From Nonomuraea sp. NEAU-A123 (GTDB taxonomy: Bacteria > Actinomycetota > Actinomycetes > Streptosporangiales > Streptosporangiaceae), in the NCBI RefSeq assembly GCF_018603905.1, contig NZ_JAHFZZ010000020.1, positions 124,001 through 188,000 of the forward strand: a DNA stretch of 64,000 bases, given 5' to 3'. The translations under genes and the position numbers were made by a program. Each line of letters starts with the position of its first letter. Position 1 is the stretch's first letter. Below are positions 43,130-54,161 of the stretch, in pieces. Under the pieces are notes generated by a model. The model was not told the DNA's origin. It did not search any database and saw only the letters and a list, made by a program, of their open reading frames with translations.

Positions 43130-44251
43130 CTATTTCACACGCAACACGTCGCGGAGCTTGACCCTGGCCCCGGTACGCAGCACGGCCCGCTCGTACACCT
43201 TCGCGCCGAAGGACAGCACGCCGAGCACGGCCAGCACCATCAGCACCATGGACAGCCCGACCTCCCAGAACGGCACGTCGGCGGCGGCCATCCGCACCGG
43301 CATGACCATCGAGGAGAACGGCGGCACGAGCGAGACGACCCTGGCCAGCGGGCCGGTGGGGTCGGAGGTGACGTAGAAGGCCCCGAAGTAGGTCACCATC
43401 ATCAGCATGGTCAACGGGGACATCACGTTGCCCACCTCCTCCTGCCGGGAGACCAGCGAGCTGAGCGCGGCCGCGAGCGTGGCGAAGAAGGCGTAGCCGA
43501 GGACGAACCAGACCAGCACCCCCGCCACGATGCCCGGCAGGCCCGGCGGGAAGTCCACCGCGACGCCCGAGACGACCGAGGCCGACACGCCGACCACGAG
43601 GATCGTGACCAGGTTGATCAGGCCGAGCGCACCCAGACCGATGATCTTGCCGGCGAGCAGCTGCCACGGCCGGACCGAGGTGAGCAGGATCTCCACGATC
43701 CGGCTGCCCTTCTCCTCCACCACGCCCATGGCGACCATCATGACCTGTCCGATGATCAGCATGAAGAGCACGACGACCAGCACCACGGCGATCCCGGTCC
43801 TCGCGGCCTGGTAGCGGGTGTCGGCGCCCACGGACACCATCTGGAGCGGCTGAACCTGCACGCCCGCGGCGCCCAGCTTGAGCTCCCTGGAGGTGCTCTG
43901 CAGCAGCACGCCGAGCTCGGACTCGATCTCGCCGTCAGTGAGGACCTTGGTGTTGTCGATCAGCGCCGCGTCCACGTCGCCGTCGAGCACCGCCTTCTTG
44001 GCCGCCGCCTCGTCGGGGAACGCGCGCCACTCGAACTCCGCTTCCGGCGCCGCCGCCTTCAGCGGCAGTTGCTGGGAGTGCACGGTGCCTATTTTGTACG
44101 AGTCTGGGCGGTCGAAAACCTTCGGCGCGAACGCCACCCCGCCCACCAGCACCGCGGTGATGAGCAGGCCCAGCAGGAAGGCCTTCGTCCGGATATGGGT
44201 GGCGATCTCACGCCGCGCCACCAGCATCACACTGCTCATGCCGCCGTTCAC
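43130..44251 (-). CDS. ABC-2 type transporter permease (NatB-like)
   Basis: This 373-residue permease has an N-terminal transmembrane segment (TKAFLLGLLITAVLVGGVAF), an extracytoplasmic loop of about 140 residues, and then five or six segments. VEEKGSRIVEILLTSVRPWQLLAGK is the hallmark of ABC-2 export permeases of the NatB/ABC2_membrane_3 family. GTG 44251 has AGGAGG upstream and overlaps the ATPase stop. With the ATPase it forms an exporter; the substrate could be sodium, a peptide or a drug. Confidence 0.9.
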   Translation of the reverse strand: MNGGMSSVMLVARREIATHIRTKAFLLGLLITAVLVGGVAFAPKVFDRPDSYKIGTVHSQQLPLKAAAPEAEFEWRAFPDEAAAKKAVLDGDVDAALIDNTKVLTDGEIESELGVLLQSTSRELKLGAAGVQVQPLQMVSVGADTRYQAARTGIAVVLVVVLFMLIIGQVMMVAMGVVEEKGSRIVEILLTSVRPWQLLAGKIIGLGALGLINLVTILVVGVSASVVSGVAVDFPPGLPGIVAGVLVWFVLGYAFFATLAAALSSLVSRQEEVGNVMSPLTMLMMVTYFGAFYVTSDPTGPLARVVSLVPPFSSMVMPVRMAAADVPFWEVGLSMVLMVLAVLGVLSFGAKVYERAVLRTGARVKLRDVLRVK

Positions 44252-45144
44252 GCCACGGCCTCCTTGAAGATCTCGGTAAGGGTTGGCTGCTCGGTGCCGA
44301 AGTGCTCGACCTGCCCGGCCTTCATGGCGCGGCGCAGGATCTCCTGATCGTCACCGTCGGTGGCGAGCAGCACGTGCCGGTCGCCGGTGACGGTGACGGT
44401 GCCGGGCAGGCCGTCGGCCCATCCTGGCGCCGGGTCGCGCACCACGACGCGGAGCGTACGGCCCTCCACCGCCCGCAGGTCGCCGACCGTGCCGCTGGCC
44501 ACCATCCGGCCCGCCGACACGATGCCGACCGAGTCGCACAGCCGCTCCACCAGCTCCAGCTGATGGCTGGAGAAGATCACCGGTACGCCGCCGCGGCAGC
44601 GCTCCTGCAACACCGTGGCCAGCGCGTCGACCGCGATCGGGTCGAGCCCGGAGAACGGCTCGTCGAGCACCAGCACCTCGGGGTCGTGCACCAGCGCCAC
44701 GGCGAGCTGCACACGCTGCTGGTTGCCCAGCGACAGCGCCTCGACCGCGTCACCCCTGCGCTCGGTCAGCCCCAGCCGCTCCAGCAGGTCGCCGGTCGCC
44801 GCCCTGGCCGCCGCGACGTCCATCCCGTGCAGCCGGCCGAAGTACTCCACCTGGTCGGCGACGCGCATCTTCTGGTACAGCCCCCGCTCCTCGGGCATGT
44901 AGCCGAACCGCCGCCGGTCGGCGTACTCCAGCGCTCTGCTCTGCCAGCTCACCGAGCCCGCGTCGGGCTGCAGCACGCCCATGACGATCCGCATGGTGGT
45001 CGTCTTGCCGGCGCCGTTCGCGCCGACGAATCCGAACATCTCGCCCGGCCGTACGACGAAGCTGATCCCGTCGAGGGCCACCTTGCCCTCCGGTGCGTCC
45101 GGCCCACCGGCGAAGCGCTTGCGCAGTTCGCTGATCTCGAGCAT
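44248..45144 (-). CDS. ABC transporter ATP-binding protein
   Basis: This 298-residue ATPase has Walker A GANGAGKTT (41-49), a Q-loop region, the signature LSLGNQQRVQLA (137-148) and Walker B VLVLDEPFSGLD (157-168), then a typical H-loop (SSHQLELVE). The C-terminal extension of about 80 residues is as in NatA-type subunits. ATG 45144 has GAGAGGAT upstream. Together with the overlapping permease and kinase genes it forms one minus-strand operon. Confidence 0.93.
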   Translation of the reverse strand: MLEISELRKRFAGGPDAPEGKVALDGISFVVRPGEMFGFVGANGAGKTTTMRIVMGVLQPDAGSVSWQSRALEYADRRRFGYMPEERGLYQKMRVADQVEYFGRLHGMDVAAARAATGDLLERLGLTERRGDAVEALSLGNQQRVQLAVALVHDPEVLVLDEPFSGLDPIAVDALATVLQERCRGGVPVIFSSHQLELVERLCDSVGIVSAGRMVASGTVGDLRAVEGRTLRVVVRDPAPGWADGLPGTVTVTGDRHVLLATDGDDQEILRRAMKAGQVEHFGTEQPTLTEIFKEAVA

Positions 45145-45270
45145 CAGATCCTCTCCTTCATCATGGATCCATCCTCGCGGGTAGCGATTCGCCCTGGTAG
45201 TCGAGGAAATCACCGGCGCGGTATGCGCCCCGCGTCCGTTCTGGATGACTTTTGTCATTACGCTGGCCCC

Positions 45271-45861
45271 ATGACGCGCGCCGACAAGGACAAGCCGGTC
45301 GTCCTCTCCCGCATCTACACCCGCACCGGCGACGACGGCACCACCGCTCTGAGCGACATGAGCCGCGCCTCCAAGACCGACTCGCGCCTGGCGGCCTACG
45401 CGGACGTGGAGGAGGCGAACGCGCACCTGGGCCTGGCCCTGTCGCACGGCACGCTGCCGGCGGAGCTGACGGCGGTGCTGATCCGCATCCAGAACGAGCT
45501 CTTCGACGTGGGCGCCGACCTGGCGACGCCGGTCACGGACAATCCGGAGTTCCCGCCGCTCAGGGTCGAACCGTCCTACATCGACTGGCTGGAGGCGAGG
45601 TGCGATGAGTTCAATGAGCAGCTCAAGCCGCTGCGCAGCTTCATCCTCCCCGGCGGTGACCCGGCTATAGCCGCGCTGCACCTGGCGAGGGTCACGGTCC
45701 GGCGCGCCGAACGTACGACGTGGGCGGCTCTGCGGACGCACGAGGACATGAACCCGCTGACGGCCCAATACCTCAACCGCCTGTCAGACCTGCTGTTCAT
45801 CCTGTGCCGGGTCGCGCACGCGGGTGACGAGATCCTCTGGAAGCCGGGCGGCACCCGCTAG
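45271..45861 (+). CDS. Cob(I)alamin adenosyltransferase, PduO type
   Basis: This 196-residue enzyme adds an adenosyl group to cob(I)alamin to give coenzyme B12. The PduO-type motifs are present: an N-terminal IYTRTGDDGTTAL, RAERTTWAA with the conserved Arg/Glu pair, and NRLSDLLFILCR. No Shine-Dalgarno is seen before ATG 45271. A -10-like TACGCT (45259-45264) lies about six bases upstream, so the message may be leaderless. It would supply methylmalonyl-CoA mutase, whose epimerase partner is encoded in this window. Its 3' end is convergent with DUF2550. Confidence 0.93.
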   Translation: MTRADKDKPVVLSRIYTRTGDDGTTALSDMSRASKTDSRLAAYADVEEANAHLGLALSHGTLPAELTAVLIRIQNELFDVGADLATPVTDNPEFPPLRVEPSYIDWLEARCDEFNEQLKPLRSFILPGGDPAIAALHLARVTVRRAERTTWAALRTHEDMNPLTAQYLNRLSDLLFILCRVAHAGDEILWKPGGTR

Positions 45862-46238
45862 GCGACGTCCAGATACGCGCTCGGCGGCGCGGACTCGAGC
45901 CAGGCGAGGAAGCCGGTCAGGGCGTCGGCGCTCATCGCCAGCGAGAGGTCGCGCGTGGTGCCGGAAAAGTCCACCGCGTAGAACCCGCTGTCCAGCTCGC
46001 GCCGGGAGGAAACGACAAGGCCCCGCCTCGCGATCGCGTGGCGGGGCCTGAGAAGCACACCTATGAGCGGGATCCAATGGAGCTCTCCGTCGGCGTAGCG
46101 GGCTACCCCGCGCTGCCAGCCCTGGTCGCCCACCCGCAGGCGGCAGGGCACGCTCCCTCGGGAGCGCGCCAGTATGAGCCCGCGCAACGCCACCAGGACG
46201 GCGACCAGCAGCACACAGATGAGAACCGTCGCTACCAA
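45858..46238 (-). CDS. DUF2550 membrane protein
   Basis: This roughly 126-residue protein starts with one hydrophobic segment (LVATVLICVLLVAVLVALRGL) followed by a conserved cytoplasmic domain: SVPCRLRV, WQRGVARYADGELHWI and LEDS-like segments. This matches DUF2550, which in actinobacteria follows the ATP synthase operon. TTG 46238 is preferred because AAGGGGG is upstream; a longer start at 46256 is possible. It starts 33 bases after the atpC stop and overlaps the convergent adenosyltransferase gene by four bases. Confidence 0.85.
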   Translation of the reverse strand: MVATVLICVLLVAVLVALRGLILARSRGSVPCRLRVGDQGWQRGVARYADGELHWIPLIGVLLRPRHAIARRGLVVSSRRELDSGFYAVDFSGTTRDLSLAMSADALTGFLAWLESAPPSAYLDVA

Positions 46239-46271
46239 GCCGCCCCCTTGCCTCAAATCCGCATCAAAGAA

Positions 46272-46673
46272 CTAGACCTCTTCGCCGGCCGCACGCAACC
46301 GGGCCTTGGCGCGCTTGGCCTCGATGGCCGCGTCGGCGTCTTCCTGATCGGCCTCGATCGAGGCCTGCGCCCGTTCGAGAGCGTCACGGGCAGCCGCGAC
46401 GTCGACCTCGGAACCGAGCTCGGCCACCTCGGCGAGCACGGACACCTCGTCGTCGGCCACGGAGATGAACCCACCGTGCACCGCCGCGACCAGGTCGCCC
46501 TTGCCCTCCCGCTTCACGCGCAGCACGCCGCCCTCGACGAGGACGCCGAGCACAGGTGCGTGTTGCGGCATAATACCGATCTCGCCGTCCACGGTCTTGG
46601 CAATCACCATGTCGGCCTCGCCCGACCAGATCTCACGCTCGGGCGAGACAACGCCTACTCTTAGCTTCGCCAC
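46272..46673 (-). CDS. atpC: ATP synthase epsilon subunit
   Basis: This 133-residue F1 subunit forms the central stalk with gamma and can inhibit ATP hydrolysis. The N-terminal beta-barrel (VGVVSPEREIWSGEADMVIAKTVDGEIGIMPQHAPVLGVL, in parts) is the standard epsilon signature. A two-helix C-terminal hairpin rich in Ala/Glu/Lys follows. It is the last subunit gene of the operon, starting 61 bases after the atpD stop. Confidence 0.95.
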   Translation of the reverse strand: MAKLRVGVVSPEREIWSGEADMVIAKTVDGEIGIMPQHAPVLGVLVEGGVLRVKREGKGDLVAAVHGGFISVADDEVSVLAEVAELGSEVDVAAARDALERAQASIEADQEDADAAIEAKRAKARLRAAGEEV

Positions 46674-46734
46674 GTAGGCTCCTTTCCGGACAGGAGTGGG
46701 GGCACGGCTCGCGCAATGCCCCCACTACGGGCGA

Positions 46735-48180
<1,446 letters not shown>

Positions 48181-48181
48181 T

Positions 48182-49084
48182 TCACTCTTTCCCCGCTGCG
48201 GCGTCAGCGAGCGCGTTGGCGCCACCGACGATCTCGCTGATTTCCTGGGTGATCTCGGCCTGACGAGCCTGGTTCATCTGCATGGTGAACACGCGGATCA
48301 GCTCGTTGGCGTTGTCCGTGGCGGACTTCATCGCGCGGCGACGCGCGGCCTCCTCTGAAGCCGCCGACTCCAGCAGCGCCGTGAAGATGCGGGACTCCAC
48401 GTAGCGCGGCAGCAGCGACTCGAGCACGTCGGCCGCGGTGGGCTCGAACTCGAAGTAAGGAGGGATCACGTCGCTCTCGCTCGCCTCGGTCTCCTCGACC
48501 TCCAGCGGCAGGATGCGCTTGACCACGACGTTCTGCGTGAGCATCGAGACGAACTCGGTCGAGACGATGTGGATCTCGTCGATCCCGTTCTCGTCCTTGA
48601 ACGACTCGATCAGCAGCTCGGCGATCTCCTTGGCGTCACCGTAGGCGGGCTTCCTGGAGAAGCCGACCCACTGCCCGCCCATCGTCCGGTTACGGAAGGA
48701 GTGCCAGGTGACACCCTTACGGCCGGTGACGAACGGGATGGCGTCCAGGCCGCGGCTCTTCAGCAGTCCGCGCAGGGCCTCGGCCTCGCGCAGGACGTTG
48801 GCGTTGAAGCCGCCACAGAACCCGCTGTCGCTGGTGACGATGAGCACGCCCGCCTTGGTGGGGTTCTCCTTCGCCACGGTCAGCGGATGGTCGACGCTCG
48901 ACGCGTTGCTGACGACGCCGGTGACGGCGCGAGTGATCTCACGCTCGTACGGCAGCGCCGCCTGCATCCGCATCTGCGCCTTCACGATCCGCGAAGAGGC
49001 GATGAGCTCCTGGGCACGGGTGATCTTGGCGGTCGACTTGACCGACTTGATCCGCCGTCGCAGCAGCCTTAGCTGGGCACCCAT
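48182..49084 (-). CDS. atpG: ATP synthase gamma subunit
   Basis: This 300-residue rotor shaft of F1 begins MGAQLRLLRRRIKSVKSTAKITRAQELIASSRI, a typical N-terminal helix, and ends RQAEITQEISEIVGGANAL, the C-terminal helix of the coiled coil. The middle domain shows VTSDSGFCGGFNANV. It starts three bases after the atpA stop and ends one base before atpD. A roughly 12-residue insert (EVEETEASESDVIPPYFEFEP region) is typical of actinobacterial gamma. Confidence 0.96.
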   Translation of the reverse strand: MGAQLRLLRRRIKSVKSTAKITRAQELIASSRIVKAQMRMQAALPYEREITRAVTGVVSNASSVDHPLTVAKENPTKAGVLIVTSDSGFCGGFNANVLREAEALRGLLKSRGLDAIPFVTGRKGVTWHSFRNRTMGGQWVGFSRKPAYGDAKEIAELLIESFKDENGIDEIHIVSTEFVSMLTQNVVVKRILPLEVEETEASESDVIPPYFEFEPTAADVLESLLPRYVESRIFTALLESAASEEAARRRAMKSATDNANELIRVFTMQMNQARQAEITQEISEIVGGANALADAAAGKE

Positions 49085-49087
49085 GGG

Positions 49088-50737
<1,650 letters not shown>

Positions 50738-50761
50738 CTCTTCTCTGTCTCCTCTATCGCC

Positions 50762-51583
50762 CTAGCCGGCCAACCGGCGGCGGACTTCTTCGATTCGTCC
50801 CACAATGGTGGTGTCGATGATCTCGTCGCCGATGCGGACCGAGAAACCACCGAGCACTCGGGGATCCACTTCGACGTTGATGTGCACGTCGCGACCGTAG
50901 GAGGTGCGCAGCCACGTCGTGATGCGCCGCTTCTGCTCCTCGGTCAGCTCGACCGCACTACGCACCGTCGCCACGAGGCGCTGGCGCTGCTGTGCGACCA
51001 ACCGGCCGAGCTCCTCCAGACCTGCCTCCAGGCTACGTCCACGAGGGTGCACGACCAATTGCGTGATGAGACGCAGGCTGGTGGGAGCGACCCGGCTGCC
51101 GAGCAGGTCCCGCAGCAACTGCCGCTTGCCCTCCTCGGGAGCGCTCTGGTCGGTGAGGGCACGGCGGAGCTCGGGGTTGGCGGCGACGATCCGGCCGAAG
51201 CGGAAGAGCTCGTCCTCCACGTCGTCCAGCGTGCCCTGCGCCTCGGCCTCCGCGGCTGCGGCGATGACGCCGAGCCGCTCGAGCACGTCGGCCAGGTCAC
51301 CGGCGCGCGACCACTTGGCCTCGACCGCCGCCTCAGCCGTGGCGATCGCGGCCTCGGCGACCTTGCCGCCGAGCAGACCCCGGACGACCTGAGCCTTCTG
51401 AGCGGCCGGCCTGGCCGGGTCCGACAGGGCCCGGCGCAGTCCGTGCTCACGGTCCAGCAGATCGGCGATCGAGTTGAGGTCCTCGGCCAACCGGCCCAGG
51501 TCCGCCGAGCCCGCCGCGGCGTTGAACCGCTCCTCGACCACGGCGAGAGAGTTCTTGCTGAGACCTCTCATGTGGTCACTCAC
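50762..51583 (-). CDS. atpH: ATP synthase delta subunit
   Basis: This 273-residue subunit is longer than the usual 180 residues and matches the long delta of Streptomyces-type actinobacteria. It joins the F1 head to the peripheral stalk. The N-terminal helical domain (EERFNAAAGSADLGRLAEDLNSI) and the C-terminal VDPRVLGGFSVRIGDEIIDTT signature are seen. GTG 51583 overlaps the atpF stop (GTGA), giving translational coupling. Confidence 0.93.
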   Translation of the reverse strand: MSDHMRGLSKNSLAVVEERFNAAAGSADLGRLAEDLNSIADLLDREHGLRRALSDPARPAAQKAQVVRGLLGGKVAEAAIATAEAAVEAKWSRAGDLADVLERLGVIAAAAEAEAQGTLDDVEDELFRFGRIVAANPELRRALTDQSAPEEGKRQLLRDLLGSRVAPTSLRLITQLVVHPRGRSLEAGLEELGRLVAQQRQRLVATVRSAVELTEEQKRRITTWLRTSYGRDVHINVEVDPRVLGGFSVRIGDEIIDTTIVGRIEEVRRRLAG

Positions 51584-52131
51584 CGCACCGCCTGCGCGTC
51601 CGAGCTCTCCAACTCGTCGAGGAACCGGTCGACAACACGACTCTGCCGGGCCTCGTCCTCCAGGGACTCGCCGACGATGCGGCTGGCCAGGTCGGTCGAC
51701 AGACGGCCGATCTCGGTACGGAGCTGGGCGAAGGCCGCCTGCCGGTCCGCCTCGATCTGCGCGTGGGCCGCCTCGACGAGACGGCGGGCCTCGGCCTGCG
51801 CGTCCTCGCGGAGTTCGGCCCTGATCTGCGCGGCCTGCTCGCGAGCTTCCTCACGGAGACGAGCCGCTTCGTGCCTGGCCTCGGCCAGTTGGTCGCGGTA
51901 CTGCTTCTGCAGGTTCAGTGCCTCGGCCTGAGCTTCTTCCGCTCTCTTTATGCCGCCTTCGATAGCGTCAGTCCGCTCGGCCAGCGTCTTCTGGATCCGG
52001 GGGACGAGCAGCCTACCGACGAAAAAGAGGACGACGAAGAACGAGAAGATACCGACGACGAGCTCGAATGTGTGCGGGATGAGGGGATTGGACCCCTCCT
52101 CCGCGGCGAGGATCGTAGCTGCCATAGTCAT
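51580..52131 (-). CDS. atpF: ATP synthase b subunit
   Basis: This 183-residue Fo peripheral stalk subunit has one N-terminal transmembrane helix (HTFELVVGIFSFFVVLFFVGRLLV) followed by a long charged helix (about 50-150) rich in Ala/Glu/Arg that dimerises and contacts delta. The AAGG before ATG 52131 supports the start. It overlaps atpH by four bases. Confidence 0.95.
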   Translation of the reverse strand: MTMAATILAAEEGSNPLIPHTFELVVGIFSFFVVLFFVGRLLVPRIQKTLAERTDAIEGGIKRAEEAQAEALNLQKQYRDQLAEARHEAARLREEAREQAAQIRAELREDAQAEARRLVEAAHAQIEADRQAAFAQLRTEIGRLSTDLASRIVGESLEDEARQSRVVDRFLDELESSDAQAVR

Positions 52132-52162
52132 GGATGCAGCCTTTCGTCAGGGATTCTTCTGG

Positions 52163-52393
52163 TCAGAGCGCCTGGAAGATGAACGGCGCGACCAGACCGA
52201 GCAGGGCGAGGGCCTCGGTGAGGACGAAGCCGAGGAGCATGTTCTGGCGGATCAGGCCGTAGGCCTCGGGCTGGCGCGCGATGGCCTGCACGCCCTGACC
52301 GAAGATGATGCCGACGCCGATGCCGGGGCCGATGGCGGCGAGACCGTAACCGATGGCGGTGACGTTGCCGGAGACCTCAGCGAGAACGCTCAT
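52163..52393 (-). CDS. atpE: ATP synthase c subunit
   Basis: This 76-residue proteolipid of the c ring has two transmembrane helices with the Gly-rich first helix (AIGYGLAAIGPGIGVGIIFGQG), the polar loop RQPE (40-43) and the proton-carrying E60 in GFVLTEALALLG. GGA upstream of the ATG supports the start. Glu rather than Asp at position 60 is usual here. The gene is 74 bases after atpB and 31 before atpF. Confidence 0.97.
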   Translation of the reverse strand: MSVLAEVSGNVTAIGYGLAAIGPGIGVGIIFGQGVQAIARQPEAYGLIRQNMLLGFVLTEALALLGLVAPFIFQAL

Positions 52394-52467
52394 TGCTGTA
52401 TTCCTTTACTGGACGGCCGGTGAAGCGGTGTCTCCACCGGTCATGGATATTCCGGTATGGATGGTTC

Positions 52468-53259
52468 TCAGTGCTCTGCGTGAAGTGCGCCGCCGATGTA
52501 CATCGACGCCAGCATGGCGAACAGGAACGCCTGCAGGAACTGGATGAATATCTCGAAGGCGGTGAAGATGATGGTCATGACCACGCCGATGACGCCGACC
52601 GTGGCGCCCAGCGGGGTCAGCTTCTCGAACAGGAACCAGAAGCCCACCATGCTGAAGAACGCGAGGAGCATGTGGCCGGCGAACATGTTGGCGAACAGTC
52701 GCACCGCGTGCGTGAACGGCGCGATGATCATGTTCGACAGGAACTCGATCGGCGACAGCAGGATGTAGATCGGCTTGGGCAGTCCCGGCGGGAACATCAT
52801 GTTCTTGAAGTAACCGACCGCCCCCTGGTGCTTGACACCCAGGTAGACCTTGAGCACGTAGATCGAGATCGCCAGCACGGCCGGGAAGGCGATGTGCGAG
52901 GCCACCGGGAACTGGAGTATCGGGATGACGCCCATGATGTTCCACAGGAACACCAGGAAGAACAGCGTCAGCAACAGGCCCATCCACCGGTCGGCGTCCT
53001 TGCCCAGGAAGGGCCGGGCGACCTGGTCGCGGACGAACATGTAGCCGTACTCGGCGACGTTCTGGACTCCCCGTGGCACGACCTTCGGGTTGGCGAAGGC
53101 CGCCCAGCAGAACCCGATCACGACGACCGAGCTGAGGAGCGCGAGAAGAACCGGCTTCGTGAACCAGTCGACCCCGGGAATGATGGGGGTGAAAGTGAAC
53201 AGTTCATCAGGCGACGGAGCCTTGAACTGATCGTCGGCGAGGACCGTCAGCGCACTCAC
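52468..53259 (-). CDS. atpB: ATP synthase a subunit
   Basis: This 263-residue Fo channel subunit has about six transmembrane segments. The essential arginine R187 lies in FTHAVRLFANMFAGHML, the family signature. NIMGVIPILQFPVASHI is also conserved. It is followed by atpE. The upstream AtpZ-like gene ends 67 bases before its start, so all Fo genes are one operon. Confidence 0.96.
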   Translation of the reverse strand: MSALTVLADDQFKAPSPDELFTFTPIIPGVDWFTKPVLLALLSSVVVIGFCWAAFANPKVVPRGVQNVAEYGYMFVRDQVARPFLGKDADRWMGLLLTLFFLVFLWNIMGVIPILQFPVASHIAFPAVLAISIYVLKVYLGVKHQGAVGYFKNMMFPPGLPKPIYILLSPIEFLSNMIIAPFTHAVRLFANMFAGHMLLAFFSMVGFWFLFEKLTPLGATVGVIGVVMTIIFTAFEIFIQFLQAFLFAMLASMYIGGALHAEH

Positions 53260-53326
53260 GCGGCGTTCCCTTCAACGTCGTAGCGGATCACAAGGGTTTC
53301 CTCAGCGAAGTGGTCGCGCCGTGCGG

Positions 53327-53542
53327 CTAGCGACCGTACTTGCGGTAGACCAGGTAGACGGACAGCACGATCCCCAGGACGACGCCTATAGGGAAGAACG
53401 CGGACGTGTCGAGCCAACGGTCCAGCAACCAGCCGCCACCGCCATAGATCGCCATCCCGGCGAGCAGATAGCTGGGGATCGACCATGCGGCGTTGGCGAA
53501 GTCCTGACCGTCGTCTTCCGGTCGGCGTTCCTGTTCGCTCAT
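53327..53542 (-). CDS. AtpZ/AtpI-like small membrane protein
   Basis: This 71-residue protein starts MSEQERRPEDDGQDFANAAW and has two hydrophobic segments: SYLLAGMAIYGGGGWLLDRWL and GVVLGIVLSVYLVYRKYGR. The GGGGWLLDRW pattern is that of AtpZ-type proteins, encoded before atpB in many bacteria and associated with Mg2+/Ca2+ supply or assembly of Fo. ATG 53542 is chosen because the frame upstream is not conserved-looking. Confidence 0.8.
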   Translation of the reverse strand: MSEQERRPEDDGQDFANAAWSIPSYLLAGMAIYGGGGWLLDRWLDTSAFFPIGVVLGIVLSVYLVYRKYGR

Positions 53543-53607
53543 CGCGGGGCCGACGATAGCAGGCAAGTAGAGGACTAGTCATATCGGACCCCATCCTTTT
53601 ACCAGCC

Positions 53608-54030
53608 TCATGCGCCACCGTTCCCGGGGACCTTGGCTTCGGGGTCGACATAAAGCATCTTTGTCTTGATGAACGCCCGCACCTCGGCGGCCGTCCAGAC
53701 GAGCGTCCCTACCACGACGGACCAGGCGAAAGCCTTGGAATTCCACGCCGTGGTGTCGCCGAAGGCCGCCAGCATCAGCATGATGACGACGACTTTGACG
53801 AGATAGCTCCCCATCGCGGCGATGGCCATCAGTTGTGGAGAGACTCGAGCGGCGTAAGAGACCGCCACCACGCTGATGCTGAAGAAGACACCGACGAGCA
53901 GAGTGCCGATGGCGGCGCCCAGCGCTCCCTTCGCTCCCGACAGGAGCAGGGCCACGACCACGGCGACCACCCCAACCGCAAGGGTGGGGATCGCGGCACT
54001 TTTGAGTACGCGCACGTCGTTGGCCTGCAT
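53608..54030 (-). CDS. atpI: ATP synthase protein I (AtpI family)
   Basis: This 140-residue membrane protein has four hydrophobic segments (AAIPTLAVGVVAVVVALLLS, LGAAIGTLLVGVFFSISVVAV, SYLVKVVVIMLMLAAF, WSVVVGTLVWTAAEVRAFI). The layout and position at the head of the operon match AtpI, an assembly factor for the c ring. ATG 54030 has GGAG six bases upstream; an earlier ATG at 54048 is possible. It is the first gene of the ATP synthase operon on the minus strand. Confidence 0.8.
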   Translation of the reverse strand: MQANDVRVLKSAAIPTLAVGVVAVVVALLLSGAKGALGAAIGTLLVGVFFSISVVAVSYAARVSPQLMAIAAMGSYLVKVVVIMLMLAAFGDTTAWNSKAFAWSVVVGTLVWTAAEVRAFIKTKMLYVDPEAKVPGNGGA

Positions 54031-54161
54031 CGGTGCTCCAGTAAGCATGTTATCAAGCGAGCGTTTGCTACCCCCAAAGCCGGTGCATCGGGGGCCCCTG
54101 CTCGTGAAAGATATCACAAGCTCACGGAAGACCGCTTTTACCTGCCGTTTCTAGTTCGCGA

